Below are positions 34,333-41,540 of a stretch of DNA of 64,000 nt, in pieces. Each line of letters begins with the position of its first letter. Positions within the stretch are counted from its first letter, which is position 1. The notes beneath the pieces are model-generated. The model saw only the letters and a list, made by a program, of their open reading frames with translations, made no database searches and was not told where the DNA came from. The translations under genes and the position numbers were made by a program. Source of the DNA: Brevibacterium sp. RIT 803 (lineage in GTDB: Bacteria > Actinomycetota > Actinomycetes > Actinomycetales > Brevibacteriaceae); the NCBI RefSeq assembly GCF_016892625.1, contig NZ_JAFEMW010000005.1, positions 372,001 through 436,000 on the forward strand, in the 5' to 3' direction.

Positions 34333-34926
34333 TCATCTGACTGACTGGACCTCGTCCTCGGTGACCCATTTGTGGTTCGTCATCGTCATGTCATCCATGT
34401 CGATATCGACCATGTAGACGGTGTCCTCAGTCGACCCCTCGATCGTTGCCTCGGCGCCCCTCATCCCCGGCATGTGGTCTGCGTTGAGAGTCGCCTTCGC
34501 ACCGTCCTTGAGGGGAGCCTTGCCGGGGTTCTTCAGTTCTTCGTGGACGACCCATCTGTGGTCCTCGACTGGGTCGCCGCCATCGGTGGGCGTGTAGCTG
34601 ACCGAATAGGTCGTGGTGTCGAAGGCGCCGGAGATCGTCGCCTTCGCGCCGTTCATCCCCGGCATGTGGTCAGCGGTGAGAGTGACTTCATCGCCGGTGG
34701 CGTATGTGGGATCGGATGCCTTGTCGATGCCCTTGGGCGGCTGACCGCCGTCCGCGGCGTGCTCATGGCTTTCGCCGTGGTTCTCACCCGATGCCGACTC
34801 GGACTGCTTCTCATGCTGTGAGTGCTGAGCACCCTCGTCGCCTTCAGAGCTGGCGCATCCCGACAGCAGCAACGCTGCTGCGGCTGCGACCGCAGCGATG
34901 GTCGTCAATGGAGCGGATGTCTTCAT
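34333..34926 (-). CDS. YdhK/DUF1541 lipoprotein with two tandem domains
   Basis: 197 residues. A lipoprotein signal peptide ends LLLSGC (C24). A His/Glu/Ser-rich linker (QHSQHEKQSESASGENHGES) follows. Two copies of the DUF1541 unit then occur, each containing ADHMPGM(N/R)GA(K/E)ATI and a ...H(R/K)WV...E(L/V) end. The Met/His-rich HMPGM motifs suggest metal (copper) contacts, an inference supported by a CsoR-like operator 73 nt upstream and the adjacent CueP-like gene. Related proteins sit near copper-export genes in Gram-positive bacteria. Confidence 0.9.
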   Translation of the reverse strand: MKTSAPLTTIAAVAAAAALLLSGCASSEGDEGAQHSQHEKQSESASGENHGESHEHAADGGQPPKGIDKASDPTYATGDEVTLTADHMPGMNGAKATISGAFDTTTYSVSYTPTDGGDPVEDHRWVVHEELKNPGKAPLKDGAKATLNADHMPGMRGAEATIEGSTEDTVYMVDIDMDDMTMTNHKWVTEDEVQSVR

Positions 34927-34998
34927 TTTCTCTCCCGGGGTATCCCTGGCAACGGCGGTCCGATCGCGGGCTGCACGAAGGCGCCCGAGGTCGACGCT

Positions 34999-35015
34999 AT
35001 ACCTAGAGGGGGTAT
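34999..35015. promoter_or_regulatory. CsoR-like copper operator
   Basis: ATACC-TAGAGGG-GGTAT. It agrees with the TACCC-N5-GGGTA type dyads bound by copper-sensing CsoR repressors, including the G-rich right side. It lies between the YdhK lipoprotein gene (leftward) and the CueP-like gene (rightward). No csoR gene is in the window. Confidence 0.65.
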
Positions 35016-35066
35016 TGTTGTCAACGTGATTCAGACTCAGGCGACGCCTGCGGCGAAGCTCAGGAA

Positions 35067-35393
35067 GTGACTATCGATCTGCCGGAGGAGCAGGCATATG
35101 TCTCGATTGCTCCCTACATGGCTACCACCCACGACTGCTTCTATCACAGTCTGACAACCTGTCGCGGAGAGCTCGGCAACGAGGAGCTTGACGTAAAGAT
35201 CACCGACAGCGCCACCGGCGAATGTGTCGTCGACGATCGGGTGACCACGTTCGAGAACGGCTTCGCCGGATTCTGGGTCCCAAGCGACATCGTAGGAACG
35301 ATCTCCATCACTCACGAGGGGAAGTCCGGTTCTGTTGACTTCTCGACCGGGGAAGAGGGTGCGACCTGCATCACCGATCTGCGCCTCTCCTGA
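35067..35393 (+). CDS. cueP: CueP-family copper-binding protein, N-terminally truncated
   Basis: 108 residues from GTG 35067. The core of CueP is clear: EEQAYVSIAPYMATTHDCFYHSLTTCRGEL, then TDSATGECVVDD and the C-terminal GATCITDLRLS, so the conserved cysteines remain. Full CueP proteins are ~60-70 residues longer and begin with a lipoprotein or Sec signal. Here the frame is closed by TAG at 35004 and only 140 bp separate it from the divergent lipoprotein gene, so the export signal and N-terminal helices are missing. AGGAA directly abuts the GTG, leaving translation doubtful. It may be a decayed remnant or a cytosolic domain. Confidence 0.7.
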   Translation: MTIDLPEEQAYVSIAPYMATTHDCFYHSLTTCRGELGNEELDVKITDSATGECVVDDRVTTFENGFAGFWVPSDIVGTISITHEGKSGSVDFSTGEEGATCITDLRLS

Positions 35394-35420
35394 TCTGAAG
35401 CCTCGGTTATCCGGGTCTGA

Positions 35421-36161
35421 TCAGTCCTCGGGGTTCGCTTCAGGCTCGTTCTCTGTCGTCGCCGGGTGCTTCTGCTCCGACTTCCAGCGGCGGAAGGTGA
35501 GGATCGTCAACACGATGACCAGGGCCCACGAGATGCCGACGGCGATGCCGTTGATGACGCTGGGCCGTCCGATGAAGGCACCGACCGCGACAAGTGACAG
35601 CTGACCCGGCAGGGCCGAGATCACGGTCGCGATGAGGAATGTTCGACTCCTGATCCCCAACGCCCCGCTGCCGTAGTTCACCGGCCAGTATGGAAATCCT
35701 GGCATGAGGCGAAGGATGCACACCGCATAGAACCCGCCGTTGGTCAGCCGGGCCTCGATCGCCTCTGCGTGAGAGCCCAACAGCTTCATCACGGTGTCGC
35801 GACCAAGTCCGCGTGCGACCCAATAGCCGCCGACGCAGCCGGCTACGACTCCGATCATCGACAGGATCGTGCCGAAGATGAGGCCGAAGGCGAGACCGCC
35901 GGCTACGGCCATGATGGTCACCGGGATCGGCGTTGCTGCAATGAGCGCATAGACAATGATGAAGATGCCGAAGCCCCAGAAACCGGCATCGGCTATCTGC
36001 TTCTGGATTCCGTCTAGAGAGGGCAGGTGCACGTTGAACACCAGCCACAATCCGGCGAGCACAGCCAGCGCCAATGCCACATTGCGCAGGACCGATCCCC
36101 ACGGCACTCGAGATTCGCCGTGAGAGCTCGGTTGCGGCGCGGAGTTCTCATCATTCGGCAT
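35421..36161 (-). CDS. TVP38/TMEM64-family (VTT domain) membrane protein
   Basis: 246 residues. A polar N-terminus (~25) precedes ~5 membrane segments. The VTT/SNARE-associated core is visible in TPIPVTIMAVAGGLAFGLIFG, GYWVARGLGRD and LRLMPGFPYWPVNYGSGALGIR, with the conserved Arg-x-x-P-x-x-P-like and N-Y-x-x-G patterns. Family members act as lipid scramblases or transporters in some organisms; the function here is unknown. It is convergent with the cueP-like gene. Confidence 0.9.
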   Translation of the reverse strand: MPNDENSAPQPSSHGESRVPWGSVLRNVALALAVLAGLWLVFNVHLPSLDGIQKQIADAGFWGFGIFIIVYALIAATPIPVTIMAVAGGLAFGLIFGTILSMIGVVAGCVGGYWVARGLGRDTVMKLLGSHAEAIEARLTNGGFYAVCILRLMPGFPYWPVNYGSGALGIRSRTFLIATVISALPGQLSLVAVGAFIGRPSVINGIAVGISWALVIVLTILTFRRWKSEQKHPATTENEPEANPED

Positions 36162-36292
36162 GGAACGATCCTACGTGTCGGCCTCGGCAGGTGATGAATC
36201 GACGAGGCCCGCCGACGTGAAGTCGACGGGCCGCCTCGGCGAGGTCCGGATGACCTCAGCCCATTGCCATGACGATGATGCCGTTCGGATGT

Positions 36293-36463
36293 TCAGCCGG
36301 TGAAGATCGCGACGGCCTTGATCACGGTCAGGGTCAGGCCCCAGACGAGGCCGCCGACCACGACAACGGTCAAGGTCGAACCGACCGCCTTATAGGTGCC
36401 GCCGACAGGAGACTGAGGTGAGCCCTCGGGCGGGACGTGTGCTGTTGGAGTGGAGTTGCTCAT
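36293..36463 (-). CDS. MFS (OFA-type) transporter small subunit
   Basis: 56 residues, below usual size limits. A Pro/Ser-rich N-terminus (MSNSTPTAHVPPEGSPQ) is followed by one membrane helix (STLTVVVVGGLVWGLTLTVIKAVAIF). GGGAAGGA-like Shine-Dalgarno sequence (GGGAAGGA) lies 7 nt upstream. It starts 19 nt after the stop of the OFA transporter gene on the same strand. One-helix partner proteins are commonly annotated next to OFA transporters; the assignment rests on that pattern. Confidence 0.72.
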   Translation of the reverse strand: MSNSTPTAHVPPEGSPQSPVGGTYKAVGSTLTVVVVGGLVWGLTLTVIKAVAIFTG

Positions 36464-36482
36464 GAGATGTCCTTCCCTGCTT

Positions 36483-37856
36483 TCAGTTGCCGTCTTCGAG
36501 GGCGGCGGCCTGCTTGGCCTTGACGTCCTCTTCGCGTTCGAAGAACTTCTCCTTCACGGGGCGGACGAGGATGTTGGCGACGAAGCCGATTGCGAGTGCA
36601 CCGACCATGATGTACATGCCCGGAGTGTAGAGCTCGGGGCCTGTCTTTCCGGCCTTCTCTCCTGCCTCGACGACAGAGTTGACGATGAGGGGGCCCGCTA
36701 CGCCCGCTGCTGACCATGCGGTGAGCAGGGCGCCGTGGATGGCCCCGACCTGATAGACGCCGAAGAGATCCTTGAGGTAGGCAGGAATGGTCGAGAAGCC
36801 GCCGCCGTAGAACGAGATGATGACCAGCGTCGCCAGAATGAACAGGACGATCGAGCTGCCTCCGAAGAGTGCCACGACCAGGTAGAGCAGCAGTCCGACG
36901 CCGAGATACATCATGTAGTTGTTCTTCCGGCCCAGGTAGTCCGAGGTCGTCGACCAGATGAAGCGGCCGCCCATATTGCCGATCGACAGCAGCCCCACGA
37001 AGCCGGCGGCAGCTGCGGCCGTGATGCCGAAATAGGACTGAATCATCGGAGCGGCGTTTTCGAGGATGCCGATGCCGGCAGTGACGTTGAGGAAGAGGAC
37101 CACCCACAGCAGCCAGAACTGCGGTGTGCGGATCGCATTGCGCACCGAGACATTGCCCGTTGTCTGCATGGGCTTGGTCGTCGCTTTGGCGGGGTCGAAG
37201 TTCTTGGGCGTCCACTCGGGGTGGGGCACGCGGATGACGAAGGCGCCGGCGGCGATGACCACGGCGTAGACGATGCCGAGGGTGACGAAGGTCGGCGTCA
37301 GACCTGCCACGAGGTTCTCGGGTTCCGGACCGCCTCCGTAGAGGCTCATCAGCTGGTTCGACATCGGGCTGGCGATGAGTGCGCCGCCGCCGAAGCCCAT
37401 GATGGCCAGGCCGGTGGCCAGCCCCGGGCGGTCCGGGAACCATTTCATCAGCGTCGAGACCGGGGAGATGTAGCCGATGCCCAAGCCGATGCCGCCGATG
37501 ACGCCGTAGCCGAGGTAGACGAGCCAGAGCTGCCCGGTCATGATTCCCAGTGATGCGACGAAGAAGCCGACCACCCAACAGGTGCCTGCTGCGACCATTG
37601 ATGCGCGCGGGCCGTTCTTCTCCACCCAGGGGCCGAAGATGGCCGAGGAGATGCCGAGCATGAGGATCGCGAGCGAGAAGATCCAGCCGATTGAGACTTC
37701 ACCGGCATCGAAGTGCGTCATGAAGGGGATCTTGAAAACGCTGAACGCATAGACCTGTCCGATGCACAGGTGGATGGCAAGCGCGGCCGGCGGGATCAGC
37801 CACCGGTTGAAGTTCTTCGGCGCGACGATCGCAGATCGCGTGAGGACGGAAGCCAT
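36483..37856 (-). CDS. OFA-family (oxalate/formate antiporter-like) MFS transporter
   Basis: 457 residues from ATG 37856. The OFA group is recognised from NRWLIPPAALAIHLCIGQVYAFSVF in helix 1, GGIGLGIGYISPVSTLMKWFPDRPGLATGLAIMGFGGGALIASP, and GGRFIWSTTSDYLGRKN. Twelve membrane segments are traceable; the C-terminus is charged (EEDVKAKQAAALEDGN). The substrate is unknown; relatives move oxalate, formate or other small monocarboxylates. Formate exchange would fit a C1-rich genome, but this is only context. Confidence 0.9.
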   Translation of the reverse strand: MASVLTRSAIVAPKNFNRWLIPPAALAIHLCIGQVYAFSVFKIPFMTHFDAGEVSIGWIFSLAILMLGISSAIFGPWVEKNGPRASMVAAGTCWVVGFFVASLGIMTGQLWLVYLGYGVIGGIGLGIGYISPVSTLMKWFPDRPGLATGLAIMGFGGGALIASPMSNQLMSLYGGGPEPENLVAGLTPTFVTLGIVYAVVIAAGAFVIRVPHPEWTPKNFDPAKATTKPMQTTGNVSVRNAIRTPQFWLLWVVLFLNVTAGIGILENAAPMIQSYFGITAAAAAGFVGLLSIGNMGGRFIWSTTSDYLGRKNNYMMYLGVGLLLYLVVALFGGSSIVLFILATLVIISFYGGGFSTIPAYLKDLFGVYQVGAIHGALLTAWSAAGVAGPLIVNSVVEAGEKAGKTGPELYTPGMYIMVGALAIGFVANILVRPVKEKFFEREEDVKAKQAAALEDGN

Positions 37857-38010
37857 GGAGGGATCCTTAGATTGGTGTGCTCTGCGTGCGACCGCTATCG
37901 GTCGCACGTGCTGTGAGGACGGGCGTGTCAGGACGACACGTTTCTGTTCTCCTACAGGTTAGAGCGCACGCAAGCATTTTGCGAGGAACACTCAGGGATT
38001 CCCCAAGAAT

Positions 38011-38039
38011 GAGACTCGGGCCTGTCCGGCCCGAGTCTC
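38011..38039 (-). terminator. intrinsic terminator after the SurA-like lipoprotein gene
   Basis: Arms GAGACTCGGGCC (38011-38022) and GGCCCGAGTCTC (38028-38039) are perfect complements with a 5-nt loop. On the minus strand the hairpin is followed by ATTCTT. It lies 42 nt past the lipoprotein stop. Confidence 0.7.
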
Positions 38040-38080
38040 TGGCAGTCAGAGCTCGATGGCTCGTGCCTGTGGCGTTCCGG

Positions 38081-38881
38081 TCAGAGGTTGATCGTGACGT
38101 CGCCCTGTTTGCGAAGCTTCTTGGCGTACTTCTGAGTCGCCTCGGTCGACTTCTGGCTCTTCACCTGTTCCTCGAGCTGGGGGCGCATCTTCTCAAGAGG
38201 TGGGACTTCCTGAGCCTGCTGGCCGCCCTGCTGTGCCATCTGCTCCTGCTGCGTCTTCGCCTGCTGGTAGGCCTGGCCGATCTCTTCGCCGCTGACCTTG
38301 AACTCGCCGTATTCGTCCTTGATGAGGTCTTCGATCGACAGCTGGGTCTTCAGCTCGGAGTGGACCTTCTTCTCGTCCATGCCCTGCTTCTTCATGGCGG
38401 CGAGGAAGTCCTTCTTGCTCATCTGGCTGGACTTGGCGGACTCTCCGAGAGCCTTGTCGATGTCCTTGTCGGAGATCGTGATGTCGCGCTTTTCGGCTTC
38501 CTGGCTGAGCAGCTCGGTGCTCACCAGGTTCTCAGCCGTCTGAGTCTTGAGCTGCTTCTCATCGACCTGCTGGCCCGACTGCTGAGACTGCATCTGCATC
38601 TGCTGGTACTGAGTTTCGTAAAGGGGGACGAAGTCATCCTTGGTGATCTTCTTGCCGTTGACCTCGGCGACGACCTTGGGGATGCCATCAGTGTTCGGCT
38701 TGCCTTCTTGGCTCTTGCCCTGGCCTTGTCCCTGGGCTTGGTCTTGCCCCTGCTTCTGCTCAGCCGCGGCGGAGGTCTGCTCGTCCGCTGGTTTGTCCTC
38801 GGCTGAACCGCAAGCGGCGAAGGACACCACGGATACGGACAAGGCGAGGCCCAGCAGCCACTTGCTCTTCTGCACATTCAC
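38081..38881 (-). CDS. SurA N-terminal domain lipoprotein (periplasmic-type chaperone)
   Basis: 266 residues. The lipoprotein signal ends SFAACGS (C24). A ~40-residue Gln/Gly/Lys-rich linker (QKQGQDQAQGQGQGKSQEG) leads to a SurA-N-like helical domain: VVAEVNGKKITKDDFVPLYE, then TAENLVSTELLSQEAEKRDITISDKDIDKAL. The C-terminal helix is very Gln-rich. There is no PPIase (rotamase) core, so a chaperone rather than an isomerase role is likely on the outer face of the membrane. Monocistronic, with its own terminator. Confidence 0.88.
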   Translation of the reverse strand: MNVQKSKWLLGLALSVSVVSFAACGSAEDKPADEQTSAAAEQKQGQDQAQGQGQGKSQEGKPNTDGIPKVVAEVNGKKITKDDFVPLYETQYQQMQMQSQQSGQQVDEKQLKTQTAENLVSTELLSQEAEKRDITISDKDIDKALGESAKSSQMSKKDFLAAMKKQGMDEKKVHSELKTQLSIEDLIKDEYGEFKVSGEEIGQAYQQAKTQQEQMAQQGGQQAQEVPPLEKMRPQLEEQVKSQKSTEATQKYAKKLRKQGDVTINL

Positions 38882-39128
38882 TCCTGAAATCGGGATCAGC
38901 CTGTCAGGCTAACAGTCGCGATTCACCGAAGTATGTGTGGAGTATGAATGTCGCTTGGCAAGCCGGATTGTGGAGGTTGGGCGTGAAGGTGCCCATGGCG
39001 GTGCTGAGCGCTTCAGGTCGTGTCTGTGCTGGACCTATGTCGAGTCGGCAACGGCAGATAGACTCGGGACGAATCGGATGTGCGGTCGGACCCTACGGAG
39101 GCCGGGCTGCGGACGGAGGTGTCCACGG

Positions 39129-39485
39129 ATGCAATCGAAATTTCGCGGAGTATTCCTGACCTGCGACGACGCCGAGGTGACAGCTGACTTCTACAGGAAC
39201 GTTGCCGGGGTACCCTTGGAGGCCGTCAGCAGCGACGAGTACACCTATTGGATGGTGGATATCGACGGTGTCCAGATTGCTCTTCATGACGCGAAGGCCT
39301 TTGCCGACTACAGCTATCCGCCCAACCCGTCGTCCAATCTCACCCACCTCTATTTCCGGATCCCCGATCTGGAGGGGTTCCTTGATCACGTGCAGAGCGT
39401 CGGTGCGCCACTCGTCGAAGTCGATGACGTCGTCGTCACGGTCGAGGACCCCGACGGGCGGAAGGTCATGTTCGGCACGGCGTGA
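39129..39485 (+). CDS. VOC/glyoxalase-like domain protein
   Basis: 118 residues from ATG 39129, with GGAGGT 8 nt upstream. It has the paired beta-alpha-beta-beta-beta module: FRGVFLTCDDAEVTADFYRNVAGVPLE, YWMVDIDGVQIALHD, NLTHLYFRIPDLEGFLDHVQSVGA, and VTVEDPDGRKVMFG at the end with the last metal-ligand-type position. Members range from glyoxalase to antibiotic-binding proteins; the substrate is unknown. A longer frame upstream has no family match. It is convergent with the DHFR-like gene, 6 nt apart. Confidence 0.85.
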   Translation: MQSKFRGVFLTCDDAEVTADFYRNVAGVPLEAVSSDEYTYWMVDIDGVQIALHDAKAFADYSYPPNPSSNLTHLYFRIPDLEGFLDHVQSVGAPLVEVDDVVVTVEDPDGRKVMFGTA

Positions 39486-39491
39486 GTGGCT

Positions 39492-40037
39492 TCACTGCTG
39501 TGGGCTGTAGGCCGAATAGACGACACCGCTGACGAATGACTTCGAGTCGAGCAGCTGCAGTCGGGGCCGGGCGTCTTCGGGAAAGAAGCCGCGACCACGT
39601 CCCTGCCACACCGGATAGGTGAACATTCGGTACTCGTCGACGAGGCCGGCGCCGATCAGTGAATGCGCCAGGGTAATGCTTCCGGTGAGGATGACGTCGC
39701 GACCTGGCTCCTCGCGCAGGGCGGCCACAGCCTTGAGCGGATCCTCGCCGATGACGGTTGAGTTCTGCCAATCCGGGTCTGCCAGCGTCGTCGACACCAC
39801 CCGCTTGTCGGCCTGGTTGAGGTGCTCGGCAACCCCTGTGGTGTCATCGGTCTGCAGCGGCCAGTAGCCCCGGAAGTCCTCGAATGTCCGCCGACCCAGC
39901 AGCAGCACATCCTCGTTGGCCGACTGACGCATGAGCTCGGTGGACAACTCCTCATCTTGGGCCTGCGGGTCGAACCAGTCGTCGAGCATTTCGATTCGAC
40001 CGTCAAGGGTCTGGTTCTGAGTGATGATGATGCGCAC
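39492..40037 (-). CDS. dihydrofolate reductase family protein (RibD C-terminal domain-like)
   Basis: 181 residues from GTG 40037, preceded at 6 nt by GAGGAG. It has IIITQNQTLDGRIEM at the N-terminus, EDVLLLGRRTFEDFRGYWP, KRVVSTTL, and SLIGAGLVDEYRMFTYPVWQGRGRGFF, the family's NADPH- and substrate-side segments. Its physiological substrate is unknown. The frame stays open to 40067 but without a ribosome site. Confidence 0.86.
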   Translation of the reverse strand: MRIIITQNQTLDGRIEMLDDWFDPQAQDEELSTELMRQSANEDVLLLGRRTFEDFRGYWPLQTDDTTGVAEHLNQADKRVVSTTLADPDWQNSTVIGEDPLKAVAALREEPGRDVILTGSITLAHSLIGAGLVDEYRMFTYPVWQGRGRGFFPEDARPRLQLLDSKSFVSGVVYSAYSPQQ

Positions 40038-40269
40038 GATGGGCTCCTCGTCGAGTGGTGGCGTCACCGTCCACGGTACGCACGGCGCGACCCGAGATCC
40101 ATAGTTGGGACGACCAGCTTCACCTCAGGCATCGACGCGCTCGGGGACCGGGTCGGTGGCTTCCCTGCGGGCTTGACCCGATTCGTCGCAGCCTCAGACG
40201 GCGCGGTCAGGTCGGAATCTCAGTAGAGTCGGATTCACAGCCCATTTTGCCCGAAGGAGAACCGCGTCC

Positions 40270-41484
40270 ATGTCCGCATCACCATCCTCATCCATTCCAG
40301 ATTTCCGCACCGAGGCTCAGGTGCTGCACGACGATCTTGTGAGACTGCGTCGTACTCTGCACGCCAATCCCGAGCTCGGGTACCAGCTGCCGTTCACCCA
40401 GAAGACCGTTCTCGAAGAGATCGCCGATCTGGGACTCGATATCAGCACAGGGGAGTCTCTGACCTCGATCGTGGCGGTGCTCAAGGGAGGACGCCCCGGG
40501 CCTGCAGTTCTGTTGCGTGGGGACATGGATGCCCTGCCGGTGGTCGAGGACACCGGACTCGACTACGCCTCGACGAACGGCAATATGCACGCCTGCGGCC
40601 ATGACATGCATACCGCTGGTCTCGTCGGCGCCGCTCGTCTGCTTGCCGCGCACCGAGACGAGCTGCCCGGGTCCATCGTATTCATGTTCCAACCCGCCGA
40701 GGAGGTCGAAGGAGGCGCCGAGCCGATGATCGCCGAGGGTGTGCTCGAGGCGGCAGACGTGCCACTTGTCGCGGCGTACGGAATTCACGTCGAGGCTGAT
40801 GTGCGCGGACGGTTCACCACCAAGGGCGGGCCGCTGATGGCGGGGTTCGCCGATCTCAATCTGAAGGTCCACGGCGCCGGCGGCCACAGCTCCCAACCGC
40901 AGGCCACTCGCGATCCCGTGCCTGCCATCGCCGAGATTGCGCTCGCCCTCAACACGATGGTGTCACGGTCATTCGACATCTTCGACCCGGTCGTCGTGTC
41001 CGTGACCCAGTTGGAAGGCTCGCAGGCCAGCAACATCATCCCCGACACCGCGAAGCTCACCGCCTCGGTCCGCTATCTCTCAGCCGATTCGATCGCGCTG
41101 CTGCAGGAGCGTGTGCCTGAGATCGCTGAGAACATTGCCCGGGCACACCGGTGCACCGCCGAGGTGGACTTCCGGATCGGATTCCCCGTGACCGTGAACA
41201 ACCCCGCCGAGACTCAGTTGGCCATCGACCGCCTCGGCGAGGTCTTCGGTTCTGACCATGTTCAGGAGATGGCTGCCCCGCGGATGGGATCCGAGGACTT
41301 CTCCTATGTGCTGCAGAATGTGCCGGGTACGTTTGTGTTCCTCGGAGCCACTCCAAAGGGTGTGGACCCGAACGCGGAGACAAACCATTCTCCCAGGGTC
41401 GTCTTCGACGACGGGCTGCTTGGGGACCAGGCAGCAGCCCTCGCCCACCTCGCGTTCACACGTCTGCTCGACGAACTCGGCTGA
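40270..41484 (+). CDS. M20-family amidohydrolase (hippurate hydrolase/N-acyl amino acid hydrolase type)
   Basis: 404 residues from ATG 40270 (GAAGGAG upstream). Metal ligands of the M20D group are visible: GDMDALP (85-87 region), HACGHDMH with C109/H111, PAEEVEGGAEPMI with E144/E145, a His in YGIHVEADV, and GSEDFSYVLQ near the C-terminus. It hydrolyses an N-acyl amino acid or related amide. It lies next to a BCCT transporter gene and the ring-cleavage-like cluster and may provide an amide-hydrolysis step. A fragment of its last codons is duplicated at 50536-50581. Confidence 0.9.
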   Translation: MSASPSSSIPDFRTEAQVLHDDLVRLRRTLHANPELGYQLPFTQKTVLEEIADLGLDISTGESLTSIVAVLKGGRPGPAVLLRGDMDALPVVEDTGLDYASTNGNMHACGHDMHTAGLVGAARLLAAHRDELPGSIVFMFQPAEEVEGGAEPMIAEGVLEAADVPLVAAYGIHVEADVRGRFTTKGGPLMAGFADLNLKVHGAGGHSSQPQATRDPVPAIAEIALALNTMVSRSFDIFDPVVVSVTQLEGSQASNIIPDTAKLTASVRYLSADSIALLQERVPEIAENIARAHRCTAEVDFRIGFPVTVNNPAETQLAIDRLGEVFGSDHVQEMAAPRMGSEDFSYVLQNVPGTFVFLGATPKGVDPNAETNHSPRVVFDDGLLGDQAAALAHLAFTRLLDELG

Positions 41485-41527
41485 CGATGACGTCGGGCCC
41501 GCCGTTGGTGCAGCGGGCCCAGCATCG
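41485..41527. terminator. bidirectional terminator-like hairpin between M20 and BCCT genes
   Basis: GGGCCCGC (41495-41502) pairs with GCGGGCCC (41513-41520) and is flanked by outer CGATG (41485-41489) / CATCG (41523-41527). It occupies the whole 56-bp convergent gap. No strong T tract is present. Confidence 0.55.
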
Positions 41528-41540
41528 GATCAGTCCTGAG

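Noticed and set aside
34822..35070. 82-residue frame ending just before the CueP core, considered as a frameshifted N-terminus
   Set aside because: Most of it is antisense to the YdhK lipoprotein gene and its sequence shows no signal peptide or CueP N-terminal similarity.
37877..38806. 309-residue Leu-rich plus-strand frame resembling a membrane protein
   Set aside because: It is the complement of the Gln/Lys-rich SurA-like lipoprotein (CAG/AAG read as CTG/CTT) and crosses that gene's terminator.
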